A stretch of 64,000 nucleotides of DNA, taken from positions 62,001-126,000 of the forward strand of contig JBNJGB010000015.1 in assembly GCA_051747385.1 (NCBI GenBank), in the 5' to 3' direction. Under the pieces are notes generated by a model, which made no database searches, was not told the origin of the DNA, and saw only the letters and a program-made list of their open reading frames with translations. A program made the translations under genes and the position numbers. Numbering within the stretch: the first letter of the stretch is position 1; each line of letters opens with the position of its first letter. The DNA is from JBNJGB01 sp051747385 (GTDB lineage Bacteria; Myxococcota_A; UBA9042; PHBI01; JACKFB01). Positions 11,977 to 20,278 of the stretch are shown here, piece after piece.

Positions 11977-13845
11977 ATGGACCCGAACACAGACGACGGC
12001 CGGAAGGTGCGCCTGAAGACGCGCCGACTCGCGCAGCTCATGGGCGAGCGGGGTTGGACGGCCCACCGCCTGCACCTGATGGCGGGCGAGCCGTCCAAGC
12101 GCACCATCAACCGCTGGCTCCAGCGCGGACAGCGCACGTCGGACGGGATCGTCCCCACCGAGTGGCGCTACGTCGTGGCCGTGGCGGACGCCATGGGGGT
12201 GCCGGCCCACGAGCTCGTGGACGTCGCGCCCGCGGGTGAGCACCACGGGGCCGAGCGCTTCCTGCGCCTGGCCGCGGGCCTCGGCCCGCGCGTGTATCCG
12301 GATCTCATGCGCACGCTCGGGTTCCCCGCCACCCTCGAGGAGGTGAACGCCCTCGGCACCTACCTGGAGCCCGTCGGCGGCGATCCCGAGGAGTGGCGAT
12401 TCGCGCGCTGGGCGCACGTCGAGGACATCCTCCGGGACGACACGTACCTCCCGAAGGCCTTCGCCCGGAAAGCGCTCGCCTGGGCGGAGCGGCAACGTCT
12501 CGGGGTGACGGACGCACCGGCGCTCCACTGCCTCTGCGCCATCGCCCTGGACGACGTGGAGGGGGCCTGGGAGGCGGGCTTCGAGTGGATGAAGGCCGCC
12601 CGACGCCGAGGCGTCCTCGCCGAGACCGCCTGGATCGGCGATCGTCTGCGCGCGATCGAGGGAGCCGACGAGCGCATCTCGATCGATGTCAGGGCGGAGG
12701 TGCTTTTCCTGCTGGCGCGCGCCCTGTCTCTCGGCGGCGGGGCCTATCGGGCGCTTGATCTGCTGTCGGATTTCTCCCTGTCGCTGCCACTGCGACGTCG
12801 GCCGGTGCTCCGCGGCCGGCTCCATGTAGAACTGGCGCGCGTACGCAGTGCGTGTGGACAGGTGCGCGCAGCCCTGGAAGCCGCGCGCGAGGCCGTGGAG
12901 TCGCTCTCCGGTCTCGAGGAGGATTCGAGGGTCGCGCAGTATCTCTTCGAGGCGCTGATGGAGCGGACCTACCTCTGCGAGCGCCTGGGCGACTTCGACG
13001 ATATGGCGGACGTGATGGCCGCCATGGGTCGCCTCATCCGGAGGCCGCACGGGGAGCCCATCGCCCGATTCTATCGCCTCCTGGGCATCGGCGCGCTGGT
13101 GCACGGAGACGTGCGGGCGGCCCTGGAGCACTTCCTGACGTGTCTGGACGTGGCGCTCGCGGAAGGCGACATGCGCGAGGCCGGGGTGGCGCGCCTGCAC
13201 ATCGCCATCGGCTTCGCGCTCACCGGGGACGCGGAGCGGGCCCAGGCGTACTTCGAGCAGGCCGTGGCTCACGTCGCCTCCGGCGAGGCGGGGCCGTTGC
13301 TCGTGGCCACCGTCCACCAGAACTTCGGGGAGTTCTGCCTGGAGCAGGGGCGCACGGCGGCGGCGCGCCGCCACCTCCGCATTGCCCTGGGGCAATACGC
13401 CGAGGCGGGCGAGTTCGCGTCCCTGGAGGCCGTCTGCCACACGCTGCTGGCCGAGGTCGCGGTGTCGGAGGGTGACCTGACGGAGGCCCGCCGCCTCGCC
13501 CGCCTCGCGCACAAGCAGGCCCTGGTCGCCGAGAACCCGCTCCACGAGGCCCAGGCCCTGTCCGCCTACGCCCTGGCACACCTGGACGACCCGGTGAGCG
13601 CGGAGGAGTGGGGCCGAGCCGCCATGGAGATCCTCGCCCGGATCCCGGACGGCTTCCTCGTCCTCGATCGCGTCGTCGTGGAGCGGCGCTGCGCCGAGGC
13701 GCGTTACCGGGCGAGCGGCGACCCGGACGCTCGAGATGAGCTGGAGCGCCTCGTCGGTCGCGCCGACGAGATGGGCCTCCGCGTCGAGGTGCGCCGGATC
13801 GCGCGTCTCCTGTCCCACGGAGAGGCCGAGACCACCCACGCCTGA
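11977..13845 (+). CDS. Helix-turn-helix N-terminus with TPR-like helical repeats; signalling regulator
   Basis: 622-aa soluble protein. Residues ~8-85 resemble an XRE/MerR-like helix-turn-helix (LAQLMGERGWTAHRLHLMAG, RTINRWLQRG, VAVADAMGVPAHELVDVAP). From about 185 to 600 it is a solenoid of TPR-like helix pairs: RVRSACGQVRAALEAAREAV, FYRLLGIGALVHGDVRAALE, LHIAIGFALTGDAERAQAYF, LLAEVAVSEGDLTEARRLAR. This layout matches peptide- or partner-sensing transcription regulators. Start ATG 11977 follows AGGAAC and a TGCTAGCAT extended -10-like sequence about 45 nt upstream. Divergent from the sigma factor/kinase pair, so it may control it. No ATPase or signal domain is seen. Function is inferred from architecture only. 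Confidence 0.8.
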   Translation: MDPNTDDGRKVRLKTRRLAQLMGERGWTAHRLHLMAGEPSKRTINRWLQRGQRTSDGIVPTEWRYVVAVADAMGVPAHELVDVAPAGEHHGAERFLRLAAGLGPRVYPDLMRTLGFPATLEEVNALGTYLEPVGGDPEEWRFARWAHVEDILRDDTYLPKAFARKALAWAERQRLGVTDAPALHCLCAIALDDVEGAWEAGFEWMKAARRRGVLAETAWIGDRLRAIEGADERISIDVRAEVLFLLARALSLGGGAYRALDLLSDFSLSLPLRRRPVLRGRLHVELARVRSACGQVRAALEAAREAVESLSGLEEDSRVAQYLFEALMERTYLCERLGDFDDMADVMAAMGRLIRRPHGEPIARFYRLLGIGALVHGDVRAALEHFLTCLDVALAEGDMREAGVARLHIAIGFALTGDAERAQAYFEQAVAHVASGEAGPLLVATVHQNFGEFCLEQGRTAAARRHLRIALGQYAEAGEFASLEAVCHTLLAEVAVSEGDLTEARRLARLAHKQALVAENPLHEAQALSAYALAHLDDPVSAEEWGRAAMEILARIPDGFLVLDRVVVERRCAEARYRASGDPDARDELERLVGRADEMGLRVEVRRIARLLSHGEAETTHA

Positions 13846-13983
13846 CGGCTCGCGCACGCCTCCCTCCGGGAAAAAGCGGGCCCGGCGCGCAAAGAGAACG
13901 CGCTCGCCTCCCTTTGTACCGGTTGAACGGCTGCGTCCACGACGGCGCAGCCCGCCCCCAACCGAACACGGAGGAGAGTTTCC

Positions 13984-14784
13984 ATGCGTTCGATCGCGCT
14001 CGCTTTCTCGCTCATCGTGCTGCTCGCGGCTGCGCCCGCCTCCGCGGCGACCCTCTATGTGGCCAACTCCTGCTACGGGCAGCCCTCCCCCTGCACGACG
14101 AACCTGCAGAGCGCGCTGGACGACTCCAGGTACGACATCGTCGAGATCGTGGACAACGCCACGTTCACCGGTGACTTCCTCGTCGATCGCTCGGTCGACC
14201 TGAGGGGCAACACCGGCGCCGGGATCAGCAACCCCACGGGCAGCGACTACTGCCTGCGGGTGGAGTCCACCAGCACCGTCAAGGTCCGCGACCTCACGCT
14301 CGAGGGCCGGGTCGCCGTCTATGACAGCAGCGACGTGTCCTTCTACACCGTCGACGTCGACGGCGGCACCCTCGGCGTCCAGATCGTGGACAGCAGCGAC
14401 ATCCTGCTCCGCACGAGCACCGTCGACGCGAGCCTCCGGGCCGTGGACGCCGTGGATACGGTCGGCGTGGACGTCATCGGCGGCTCCTACCAGGGCGGCC
14501 GCTACGCCCTCGTCGGGTCCGACGCCACGTTCACGACGTGGATGACGTCCCTGGACGGCGGGTACCAGACGGTCGTGCTCCAGGACGGCCACACCCGGAC
14601 GATCCCGGACCTGGACGCCGAGGACACGGACTTCACGACGGGTTCGTCCGGGGTGCACGTCTACCGGTGGAGCTACGCCACCACGACCTACTCCAGCTGC
14701 ACCCCCAGGAGCCCGTCGGAGGCGGTCAGCTCCAGCGGGGACCTGGTCGACCTCATCGGCTACACGCCCTACGGGGGGGGCTGA
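13984..14784 (+). CDS. Secreted right-handed beta-helix-like protein
   Basis: 266-aa exported protein. A clear Sec signal peptide (MRSIALAFSLIVLLAAAPAS, cleavage after ASA near residue 21) precedes short repeating strands of the parallel beta-helix type: VKVRDLTLEGRVAVYDSSDV, FYTVDVDGGTLGVQIVDSSD, LLRTSTVDASLRAVDAVDTV and VDVIGGSYQGG. No catalytic motif for a polysaccharide lyase or hydrolase is evident. Three or four cysteines (two early, one near residue 240) may form disulfides. Start ATG has the strong site GGAGGAG 9 nt upstream. A GC hairpin follows the stop. Likely an extracellular or periplasmic carbohydrate-binding or structural protein; specificity unknown. Confidence 0.75.
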   Translation: MRSIALAFSLIVLLAAAPASAATLYVANSCYGQPSPCTTNLQSALDDSRYDIVEIVDNATFTGDFLVDRSVDLRGNTGAGISNPTGSDYCLRVESTSTVKVRDLTLEGRVAVYDSSDVSFYTVDVDGGTLGVQIVDSSDILLRTSTVDASLRAVDAVDTVGVDVIGGSYQGGRYALVGSDATFTTWMTSLDGGYQTVVLQDGHTRTIPDLDAEDTDFTTGSSGVHVYRWSYATTTYSSCTPRSPSEAVSSSGDLVDLIGYTPYGGG

Positions 14785-14800
14785 GCCCATCGCGCGAAAA

Positions 14801-14818
14801 GGGGCGCTCCGGCGCCCC
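14801..14818 (+). terminator. GC hairpin after the beta-helix gene
   Basis: GGGGCGC-TCCG-GCGCCCC: perfect 7-bp stem with a UNCG-class tetraloop, 17 nt past the stop. It is followed by a pyrimidine-rich stretch rather than a T-run. Either a terminator in this GC-rich genome or an mRNA 3' stabiliser. Confidence 0.5.
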
Positions 14819-14852
14819 GAGTCCCTCTCCCCACGCAACCGAGGTGCCTCCC

Positions 14853-15788
14853 ATGCGCTTGCGCCCCGACTTCCACGAGACCTTCCTGCTCAACCTCCTC
14901 GACGCGAGGCAGCCGGAGCTGCTGGCCACCCGGCGCGCCGTGGCCCTGGACATGCTCCAGCACGTGTCGCCGGAGCGCCTCCGCAGCCTCTTCACGCCGG
15001 CCGTCGCCCAGGTCCTTCTGGACGTGACGCGCCTCGGCGCCCTGGAGATGGAGGCGGACGACGGCGTGTGGGACGACGACCAGCTCGCCCGCCTCGTGCG
15101 CGTCCGCCGGGAGCTGTCGGCCATGGCCGCCGCGGCCGGCTCGGCGGACTCCACGTCCTGCCTCCTGCCGGACGGGGCGCGCTGGGTGCCCATGCACCTG
15201 ATGCGCACGGAGAATCCCTGGCCACGCCTGGGGGGGCTCTCGGTGCTCATCGACCACGCCCGCCAGCGGGTCGACGGCGTCGGCGAGGACCTCCGCGAGC
15301 TCGTCGCGATCCACGGTGGCGATCCCCACAGCTTCTTCGTGGCGCGCACGCGCTTCGGCCTCGACGGCGAGTCCCTGCGCGGGGCCTGGAGCTTCGGCGC
15401 CACGACCGCCGTGCGGGTCGCCAGCCGCGCGTCCGGCTCCGCGCTGCCGCGGTGGGCGGCCATCGGGATGAACGCCCCCATGGCGGACTTGGACGCGCTG
15501 CCCATGGACGTGCGGCTGCTGGTCCTGCGCAAGCGCCGGGGCGTGCCCCGGGGCATCGACGCCTGGGAGCCCTTCATCGGCGGCGCCCGCGAGGACGCCC
15601 TCCGCGCCTGGAGCGACGGCAAGCGGGTCTGCTTCATGGTCGAGACGGCCGCGGAGGCCGCCGAGTGTGTGCTCACCTTCCGCGAGGCGTCGGAGGTGTG
15701 CGGCTGGGACGTGCCCGTGCCCCGATCCGCTCCGCCGTCGGAGCCGGCGCGGTATGCCGGTCGGCTGCGGGAGGTGGCTCAGCGCTGA
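14853..15788 (+). CDS. Uncharacterised 311-aa soluble protein
   Basis: I do not recognise this protein. No signal peptide or membrane helix. The N-terminal ~100 residues are predicted helical (FHETFLLNLLDARQPELLAT, DMLQHVSPERLRSLFTPAVA, VRVRRELSAMAAAAG). The remainder looks mixed alpha/beta (RWVPMHLMRTENPWPRLGGL, LVAIHGGDPHSFFVARTRFG, FGATTAVRVASR, RVCFMVETAAEAAECVLTF). Start ATG 14853 has GAGG 7 nt upstream. It follows the beta-helix gene after a hairpin and precedes, by 368 nt, another uncharacterised gene. The stop overlaps the stop of a decayed antisense MYXO-CTERM-like fragment by a few bases. Confidence 0.65.
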   Translation: MRLRPDFHETFLLNLLDARQPELLATRRAVALDMLQHVSPERLRSLFTPAVAQVLLDVTRLGALEMEADDGVWDDDQLARLVRVRRELSAMAAAAGSADSTSCLLPDGARWVPMHLMRTENPWPRLGGLSVLIDHARQRVDGVGEDLRELVAIHGGDPHSFFVARTRFGLDGESLRGAWSFGATTAVRVASRASGSALPRWAAIGMNAPMADLDALPMDVRLLVLRKRRGVPRGIDAWEPFIGGAREDALRAWSDGKRVCFMVETAAEAAECVLTFREASEVCGWDVPVPRSAPPSEPARYAGRLREVAQR

Positions 15789-16055
15789 CGTCGGACCGCG
15801 ACGGCGAGGAGGAGCAGCAGCGCGGAGAGGGCCGGCCAGCGCGGGGGGCCGGTCGCGTCGCACCCGCCTCTGCCGTCGTCCGGTTCGGCTTCGGGTCCGG
15901 CGTCCCTCCGGGGCGTCGGGCCCACCCGTGTCCGGTGCAGACGCGTCCGGAGGGCACGCGTCGGGCGCGCCGGCGTCCGCGACGGGCTCGGGCCCCGACT
16001 CCGCGTCCTCGCCGGGCGACCCGGCCGTGTGATTGCGGGACCGCGGGCGGGCTGG
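15779..16055 (-). pseudogene. Decayed, frameshifted relic of a MYXO-CTERM-like surface protein
   Basis: This fills most of the 368-bp interval between the two unknown genes. On the minus strand one frame reads an Asp/Ala/Pro linker (PGEDAESGPEPVADAGAPDA, then CPPDASAPDTGGPDAPE). A shift near 15915 leads into DAGPEAEPDDGRGGCDATG followed by the tag-like helix PALSALLLLLAVAVRRQR and a stop. This is the usual end of Myxococcota surface proteins: Asp/Ala linker, Gly-Cys, hydrophobic helix, Arg cluster. The upstream frame is closed by TAG at 16058-16056 with no start codon after it, so no intact gene remains. A sequencing indel could explain the shift but not the missing N-terminus. Confidence 0.45.
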
Positions 16056-16156
16056 CTAGACTGCCGCCCCATGGCCCGCCTGACCGGCGCGGGATCGGCC
16101 GCACACCACCACGAAGACCGGGCGGGCGGCGAGGCTCGCCGCGCGGAGGGGCTGCG

Positions 16157-18070
16157 ATGAGCGACCTGCCGACCCACAGCCTCGAGGCCCTCGCGGACGC
16201 CCTGGAGCCCGGGCGCGTCCAGGACGCGGCCGTGGCCATCGACGCCTCGAGGGACGCTGAGCGGGAGGCCGCCCTCGCGGAGCACCACGGCTTCGTCCTG
16301 CCGCCCATGACCGTCACGCCGCTGCAGTACCAGGCGGGGCTCGTCGCGCGGGAGCGGGGCTACTTCGCGTTCGACCGGCTCGAGCGCGCCTTCCTCCCGG
16401 CGCCGGCGTCCTGGCGTCATCACGACGTGGATCCGTCCGTGTACCGCGTCCGACGCGGCCCGCAGAGGGTCCGCGCTCACGCCATGTGGCCCTTCCGGCA
16501 GGACGCCCCGGTCGCCGACTTCGAGTCGAGCGCGCGCCCCCGCTGGTGGAGCCACGGGCTGGTCCACGCCCTGGCGGGCTTCGCCTGGTGGGACGGCCTG
16601 ACGGAGTGGGAGCTGATGCACGTGGCGCGCCTGGCGGAGGCGGTCGCCGCGCTCCACTGGTACTGGCTCGGGGAGCTGGGGCGGGACTACTGCCCGCGCC
16701 ACACGGTCCACGACGGCGCGGCCACCCCGGCCTGCCACGAGTGCTGGTCGAAGGAGGTGGAGGCCCACGATCCGGACATCCGCGCCGAGCGCATCCGCTC
16801 GGAGTCGAGCCGGGGCCTGGTCACCAACCTCGCGGACGTCATCCGCTACGAGGCGCACTGCTTCCGGACGGGCCTGCACACCGGCCACCTGGTCGTGCCC
16901 GGAGACACCTATCTGGACGTGGGCGAGGCCTGCGAGTACGCCCGCGTGCACCACCGGAGGCTCACGTCGGAGGCGACCCGGCGGTGGATGGACGCCTGCC
17001 TCGTGCCCGGTCGGGACTACGCGACGTCGCCCAACGCCTTCGAGGCGCGCTGCGCCGACGTCCTCGCCGCCCTCGTGACGCCGTCGAACCCGTCCGCGGA
17101 CACGCGCTCGGCCCGTGCCCGGCGGGTGCTGCAGGACGTGGGGGAGCGCCTGTGCCACGCTGCGGCGCTTCGGGGCGAGCCGACGCGTGGCTACCGGGCG
17201 GGGCTGGAGGCGGTGGCCGAGGGGGCCGAGCACCTCCTGCACGAAGGCGACGACGTGGACCCGGAGGCCGTCCTCGGCGAGGCGCTGGAGCGGGCCGTCG
17301 CGGACGTGGAGGCCGCCGGGGGCGACCCGGGCGTGGCGGAGATCTTCGCGCTCGGCTATCGGCCCACCCGCACGCGGGAGGCGGAGCCCGCGGGCGTCCG
17401 CGCCGCGCGCGTGGCCGCGGTCCGACGCCGTGCCCGGGCGGCGCGGACCCCGGTGGCGTCCACCCTGGAGGCCATGCCCGCCGTCGTGGAGTGCCTCGTC
17501 GACGCGCCCCGCTCTCCGGACCTGGTCGCGGAGCTGGGGCGGGCGGCACAGCAGGCCGCCGCGGAGGGGGGCCTGTCCTGGGAGGCGGCCGCGCTCGCCG
17601 GCTGGCTGGGCGTCCCCGCGGAGGTGTGGGGCCCCGAGGACTCCAGCGCGGGCCTCCCCGGGCGCTGGTATTATCGGCTGGCATCCCGGACCCTCCCGGA
17701 CGAGGCCCGCTGGGACGACTACCGCATCGTCCCCAACCCCTACCTGGACAAGCTCCCCTGTCCGTTCGAGCCCGAGTGGCTGGAGGGGCACCTCCGCCGG
17801 GCGCCGGACGAGACGGACCCGCCGACGCCGCGCCACGTCACGGAGCCCCGGTTCGTCCTGGCGGGGCCCGGCCGGGAGACGCCGCGCCTGCTGCCGCTCA
17901 CCCCGGAGCGGGCGCGTCTCCTGGACCGTCTCGGCGACGGCCCCCGTGTGCGCGATCTTCTCGACCGCGACGTGACCCCGGACGCCCTGGCCCGCGCCCT
18001 GGAGGAGGAGCTGGTGCTCTGCCTCGGGATGGACAACCCCATCGGCCGCTTCGAGCCGCCGCCCGACTGA
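16157..18070 (+). CDS. Uncharacterised 637-aa protein with His/Trp/Cys-rich core
   Basis: Not recognised. Soluble, no signal peptide. Residues ~130-240 are unusually rich in His, Trp and Cys: RWWSHGLVHALAGFAWWDGL, LAEAVAALHWYWLGELGRDY, then YCPRHTVHDGAATPACHECW, and further on VIRYEAHCFRTGLHTGHLVV. The spacing of His, Glu and Cys would suit a metal or haem site. A central helical part follows (about 310-480). The last ~60 residues (LLPLTPERARLLDRLGDGPR ... LARALEEELVLCLGMDNP) look like a small winged-helix or PqqD-like module. Start ATG 16157 has GGAGG 10 nt upstream. The next gene encodes a Tat-exported phosphatase 73 nt away. The features hint at a metalloenzyme or modification enzyme; no activity is claimed. 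Confidence 0.65.
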   Translation: MSDLPTHSLEALADALEPGRVQDAAVAIDASRDAEREAALAEHHGFVLPPMTVTPLQYQAGLVARERGYFAFDRLERAFLPAPASWRHHDVDPSVYRVRRGPQRVRAHAMWPFRQDAPVADFESSARPRWWSHGLVHALAGFAWWDGLTEWELMHVARLAEAVAALHWYWLGELGRDYCPRHTVHDGAATPACHECWSKEVEAHDPDIRAERIRSESSRGLVTNLADVIRYEAHCFRTGLHTGHLVVPGDTYLDVGEACEYARVHHRRLTSEATRRWMDACLVPGRDYATSPNAFEARCADVLAALVTPSNPSADTRSARARRVLQDVGERLCHAAALRGEPTRGYRAGLEAVAEGAEHLLHEGDDVDPEAVLGEALERAVADVEAAGGDPGVAEIFALGYRPTRTREAEPAGVRAARVAAVRRRARAARTPVASTLEAMPAVVECLVDAPRSPDLVAELGRAAQQAAAEGGLSWEAAALAGWLGVPAEVWGPEDSSAGLPGRWYYRLASRTLPDEARWDDYRIVPNPYLDKLPCPFEPEWLEGHLRRAPDETDPPTPRHVTEPRFVLAGPGRETPRLLPLTPERARLLDRLGDGPRVRDLLDRDVTPDALARALEEELVLCLGMDNPIGRFEPPPD

Positions 18071-18143
18071 CGGACACCCTGGCGCCGGCGCGCCCGAGCG
18101 GCTACCTTTCTGCGCGTCGAGACCGCCAGCCGCCGGAGCCGCC

Positions 18144-19904
18144 ATGCCGATCTCCCGCCGCGAACTCCTGAAGCGAGCCTGCCTCACCGGCGCCACCCTC
18201 CCCCTGGGCGGGGTGCTGGCGCGCTGCGGGGGGGACGGCGGCGACGGCGACGCCGGCCCGGACGTGGCCGCCGACGTGGGGACGGACCATGGGGCCGACG
18301 CCCTGGCCGACGCGGCGGAGGACGTGCCCCCGGAGGTGGACGACGCCGGGCCCGACGTGCCGGAGGAGGTCGAGGAGGAGCCGCTCCCCGAGTACGAGTA
18401 CGACGGGGAGCCGGGGCCCGAGTACCTGTTCGAGCACGGCGTGGCGAGCGGAGACCCGCTGCCCACGGCGGTGATCCTCTGGACGCGGGTGTCGGCGGGG
18501 GCCTCGGCGGAGGACCCGTCCTCGCCGGACGCGCCCGAGGCGCCCGACTCGGTGGACGTCTTCTGGGAGGTGGCGCTGGACCCGGACTTCGAGGATCGGG
18601 TGGCGGCCGATTGGACCACGGCCGCCGCCGAGCGTGACCACACGGCCAAGGTGGACGCCGGCGGGCTGTCGCCCGACACCTCGTACTTCTACCGCTTCCG
18701 CGCCCTGGGGCGGACGTCGCCGGTGGCGCGGACGCGCACGGCGCCGCGCGGGGACGTGGACCGCCTCCGCTTCGCGGTGTGCTCCTGCTCCAACTACTCG
18801 CGCGGCTGGTTCGTGGGCTACCGCGAGATGGCCGCCATGCCGGGCCTGTCGGCCGTCATCCACCTGGGCGACTACATCTACGAGGGCGGCGAGCACGTCG
18901 TGCGGGCCCACGACCCGCCCCACGAGCTCCGCGTCCTGGCCGACTACCGGCGCCGCTACAGCCAGTACCGGCGCGACCCGGACCTGCAGGAGGCCCACCG
19001 GCAGCACCCGTTCATCCCGGTGTGGGACGACCACGAGTCCTCCAACAACGCCTGGGAGGACGGCGCGGCGAACCACGACCCGGCGAGCGACGGCCCGTGG
19101 GAGTCGCGGGTCGCCGACGCCGTCCGGGCGTGGCACGAGTGGCAGCCCGTGCGGGAGACCTGGGATCGGCACATCTACCGGACCCTGCGCTACGGCGACC
19201 TGGTGGACCTCGTGATGCTGGACACTCGCTTGTGGGGGCGCGACCGGCAGGTGGAGGACGCCAGCGACGTGGAGGCCCTGGAGGATCCCGACCGGACCAT
19301 CATGGGCTTCGACCAGGAGGCCTGGCTGGCCGAGGAGCTCGCCCTGTCCGAGGCGCGGTGGACCGTGATCGGCCAGCAGGTGATGCTGGGACAGCTCCAG
19401 TTCAACGGCGTGACGTTCAACCCGGACCAGTGGGACGGCTACGAGGCCTCGCGGCAGCGCCTGTTCGACGCGGTCGAGGCGGGCGGGGTGCGGAACCTGG
19501 TGGTCCTGACGGGCGACATCCACTCGTCCTGGGCCAGCGACCTCATCCGTGAGCCCGAGGACGACGTCTACGACCCGGAGACCGGCGAGGGCACCCTGGG
19601 CGTCGAGGTCGTGGTGCCCGGCGTGACCTCGCCGTTCCCCAAGGCCTACGCCCAGTATGCGCCCGTGGCGATCAACGTGAACGATCACGTCCGCTGGGCC
19701 GACGTGTCCCGGAAGGGGTTCGCGGTGCTCGACGTGACCCGGGACCGGGTCCAGGCGGCCTGGCATCTGTTCGAGGACGTGTCCGATCCCGAGGCGACCT
19801 CGACCGTCGGCGCCGTGTTCGCCTCGGCGGACGGCGCGAGTCACCTCCTGGAGGACAGCGAGGCGGCCGGCACGCCGGGCGACGCGCCGCCCCTCGCCCC
19901 CTGA
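18144..19904 (+). CDS. phoD: PhoD-type alkaline phosphatase/phosphodiesterase, exported
   Basis: 586-aa member of the PhoD family (Ca/Fe-dependent phosphomonoesterase or phosphodiesterase, acting outside the inner membrane). The N-terminus SRRELLKRACLTGATLPLGG is a twin-arginine-like signal ending near a Cys. An Asp/Glu/Ala-rich linker (about 35-90) follows, typical of surface lipoproteins in this group. PhoD N-terminal domain: FEHGVASGDPLPTAVILWTR. Catalytic metal-site motifs: FAVCSCSNYSRGWF, AVIHLGDYIYEGG, PFIPVWDDHESSNNAW, LDTRLWGRDRQ and VVLTGDIHSSWA. Start ATG 18144 has GGAG at 5 nt. The lipobox has Arg before Cys (LARC), so lipidation is doubtful. Followed by repeat-rich DNA. Role: phosphate scavenging from phosphoesters. 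Confidence 0.92.
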   Translation: MPISRRELLKRACLTGATLPLGGVLARCGGDGGDGDAGPDVAADVGTDHGADALADAAEDVPPEVDDAGPDVPEEVEEEPLPEYEYDGEPGPEYLFEHGVASGDPLPTAVILWTRVSAGASAEDPSSPDAPEAPDSVDVFWEVALDPDFEDRVAADWTTAAAERDHTAKVDAGGLSPDTSYFYRFRALGRTSPVARTRTAPRGDVDRLRFAVCSCSNYSRGWFVGYREMAAMPGLSAVIHLGDYIYEGGEHVVRAHDPPHELRVLADYRRRYSQYRRDPDLQEAHRQHPFIPVWDDHESSNNAWEDGAANHDPASDGPWESRVADAVRAWHEWQPVRETWDRHIYRTLRYGDLVDLVMLDTRLWGRDRQVEDASDVEALEDPDRTIMGFDQEAWLAEELALSEARWTVIGQQVMLGQLQFNGVTFNPDQWDGYEASRQRLFDAVEAGGVRNLVVLTGDIHSSWASDLIREPEDDVYDPETGEGTLGVEVVVPGVTSPFPKAYAQYAPVAINVNDHVRWADVSRKGFAVLDVTRDRVQAAWHLFEDVSDPEATSTVGAVFASADGASHLLEDSEAAGTPGDAPPLAP

Positions 19905-20278
19905 GCGCTCACAAGCCTCACAGCTCGTCACATGTCGCAAGACGAAGGGCTCGCGCAAAGACGCGAAGACGCAAAGGAAAACGGCATGCTTCGGCCCGGC
20001 GTGCTCGCTGTTGGCCCGCCGGTGACTCGACAGTCTCAGCCTAACCTGTGTGCGAGCGGTTCGCTGACCTTTGCGTCTTGGCGGCTTGGCGCGCGATTCT
20101 TCTTCGCCAGATCGCGGCACCCCGAGATGTGCAGGACTGTGAGCTCACACGCGGGCCCGACGCCCGCGTTGACGAAAAGGGCGCGGAATCCCTATGCTCA
20201 CGGGACGCGGCAGGGCGGGCGAGCGCCGCTCCCAGCCGATGGGTCGGTCCTGGTCCAGAACCCTCGCGGAGGTGCACC
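19905..20278. repeat. Gene-free interval with two inverted copies of a GCAAAG-type repeat
   Basis: Copy A (19941-19977, GGGCTCGCGCAAAGACGCGA then AGACGCAAAGG) is on the minus strand relative to copy B (20068-20099, CCTTTGCGTCTTGGCGGCTT then GGCGCGCGATTC). They lie about 90 nt apart, so the RNA could fold into a long imperfect hairpin after phoD. A third copy, in B orientation, is at 21316-21350. Consensus: CTTTGCGtCTTgGCGcCTTgGCGCGAG. From memory this resembles a dispersed intergenic repeat seen in many bacterial genomes; it codes for nothing here. The promoter of the next gene lies at the right end. Confidence 0.75.
20169..20198 (+). promoter_or_regulatory. Strong predicted promoter of the 282-aa protein gene
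   Basis: TTGACG (20169-20174), an 18-nt spacer, TATGCT (20193-20198). Transcription would begin near 20205, about 75 nt before the GTG start. Confidence 0.55.

Noticed and set aside
15779..18679. 966-aa minus-strand ORF running through the 637-aa gene
   Set aside because: Only its last ~45 codons look protein-like (the MYXO-CTERM relic); the rest is antisense to a better-supported gene.
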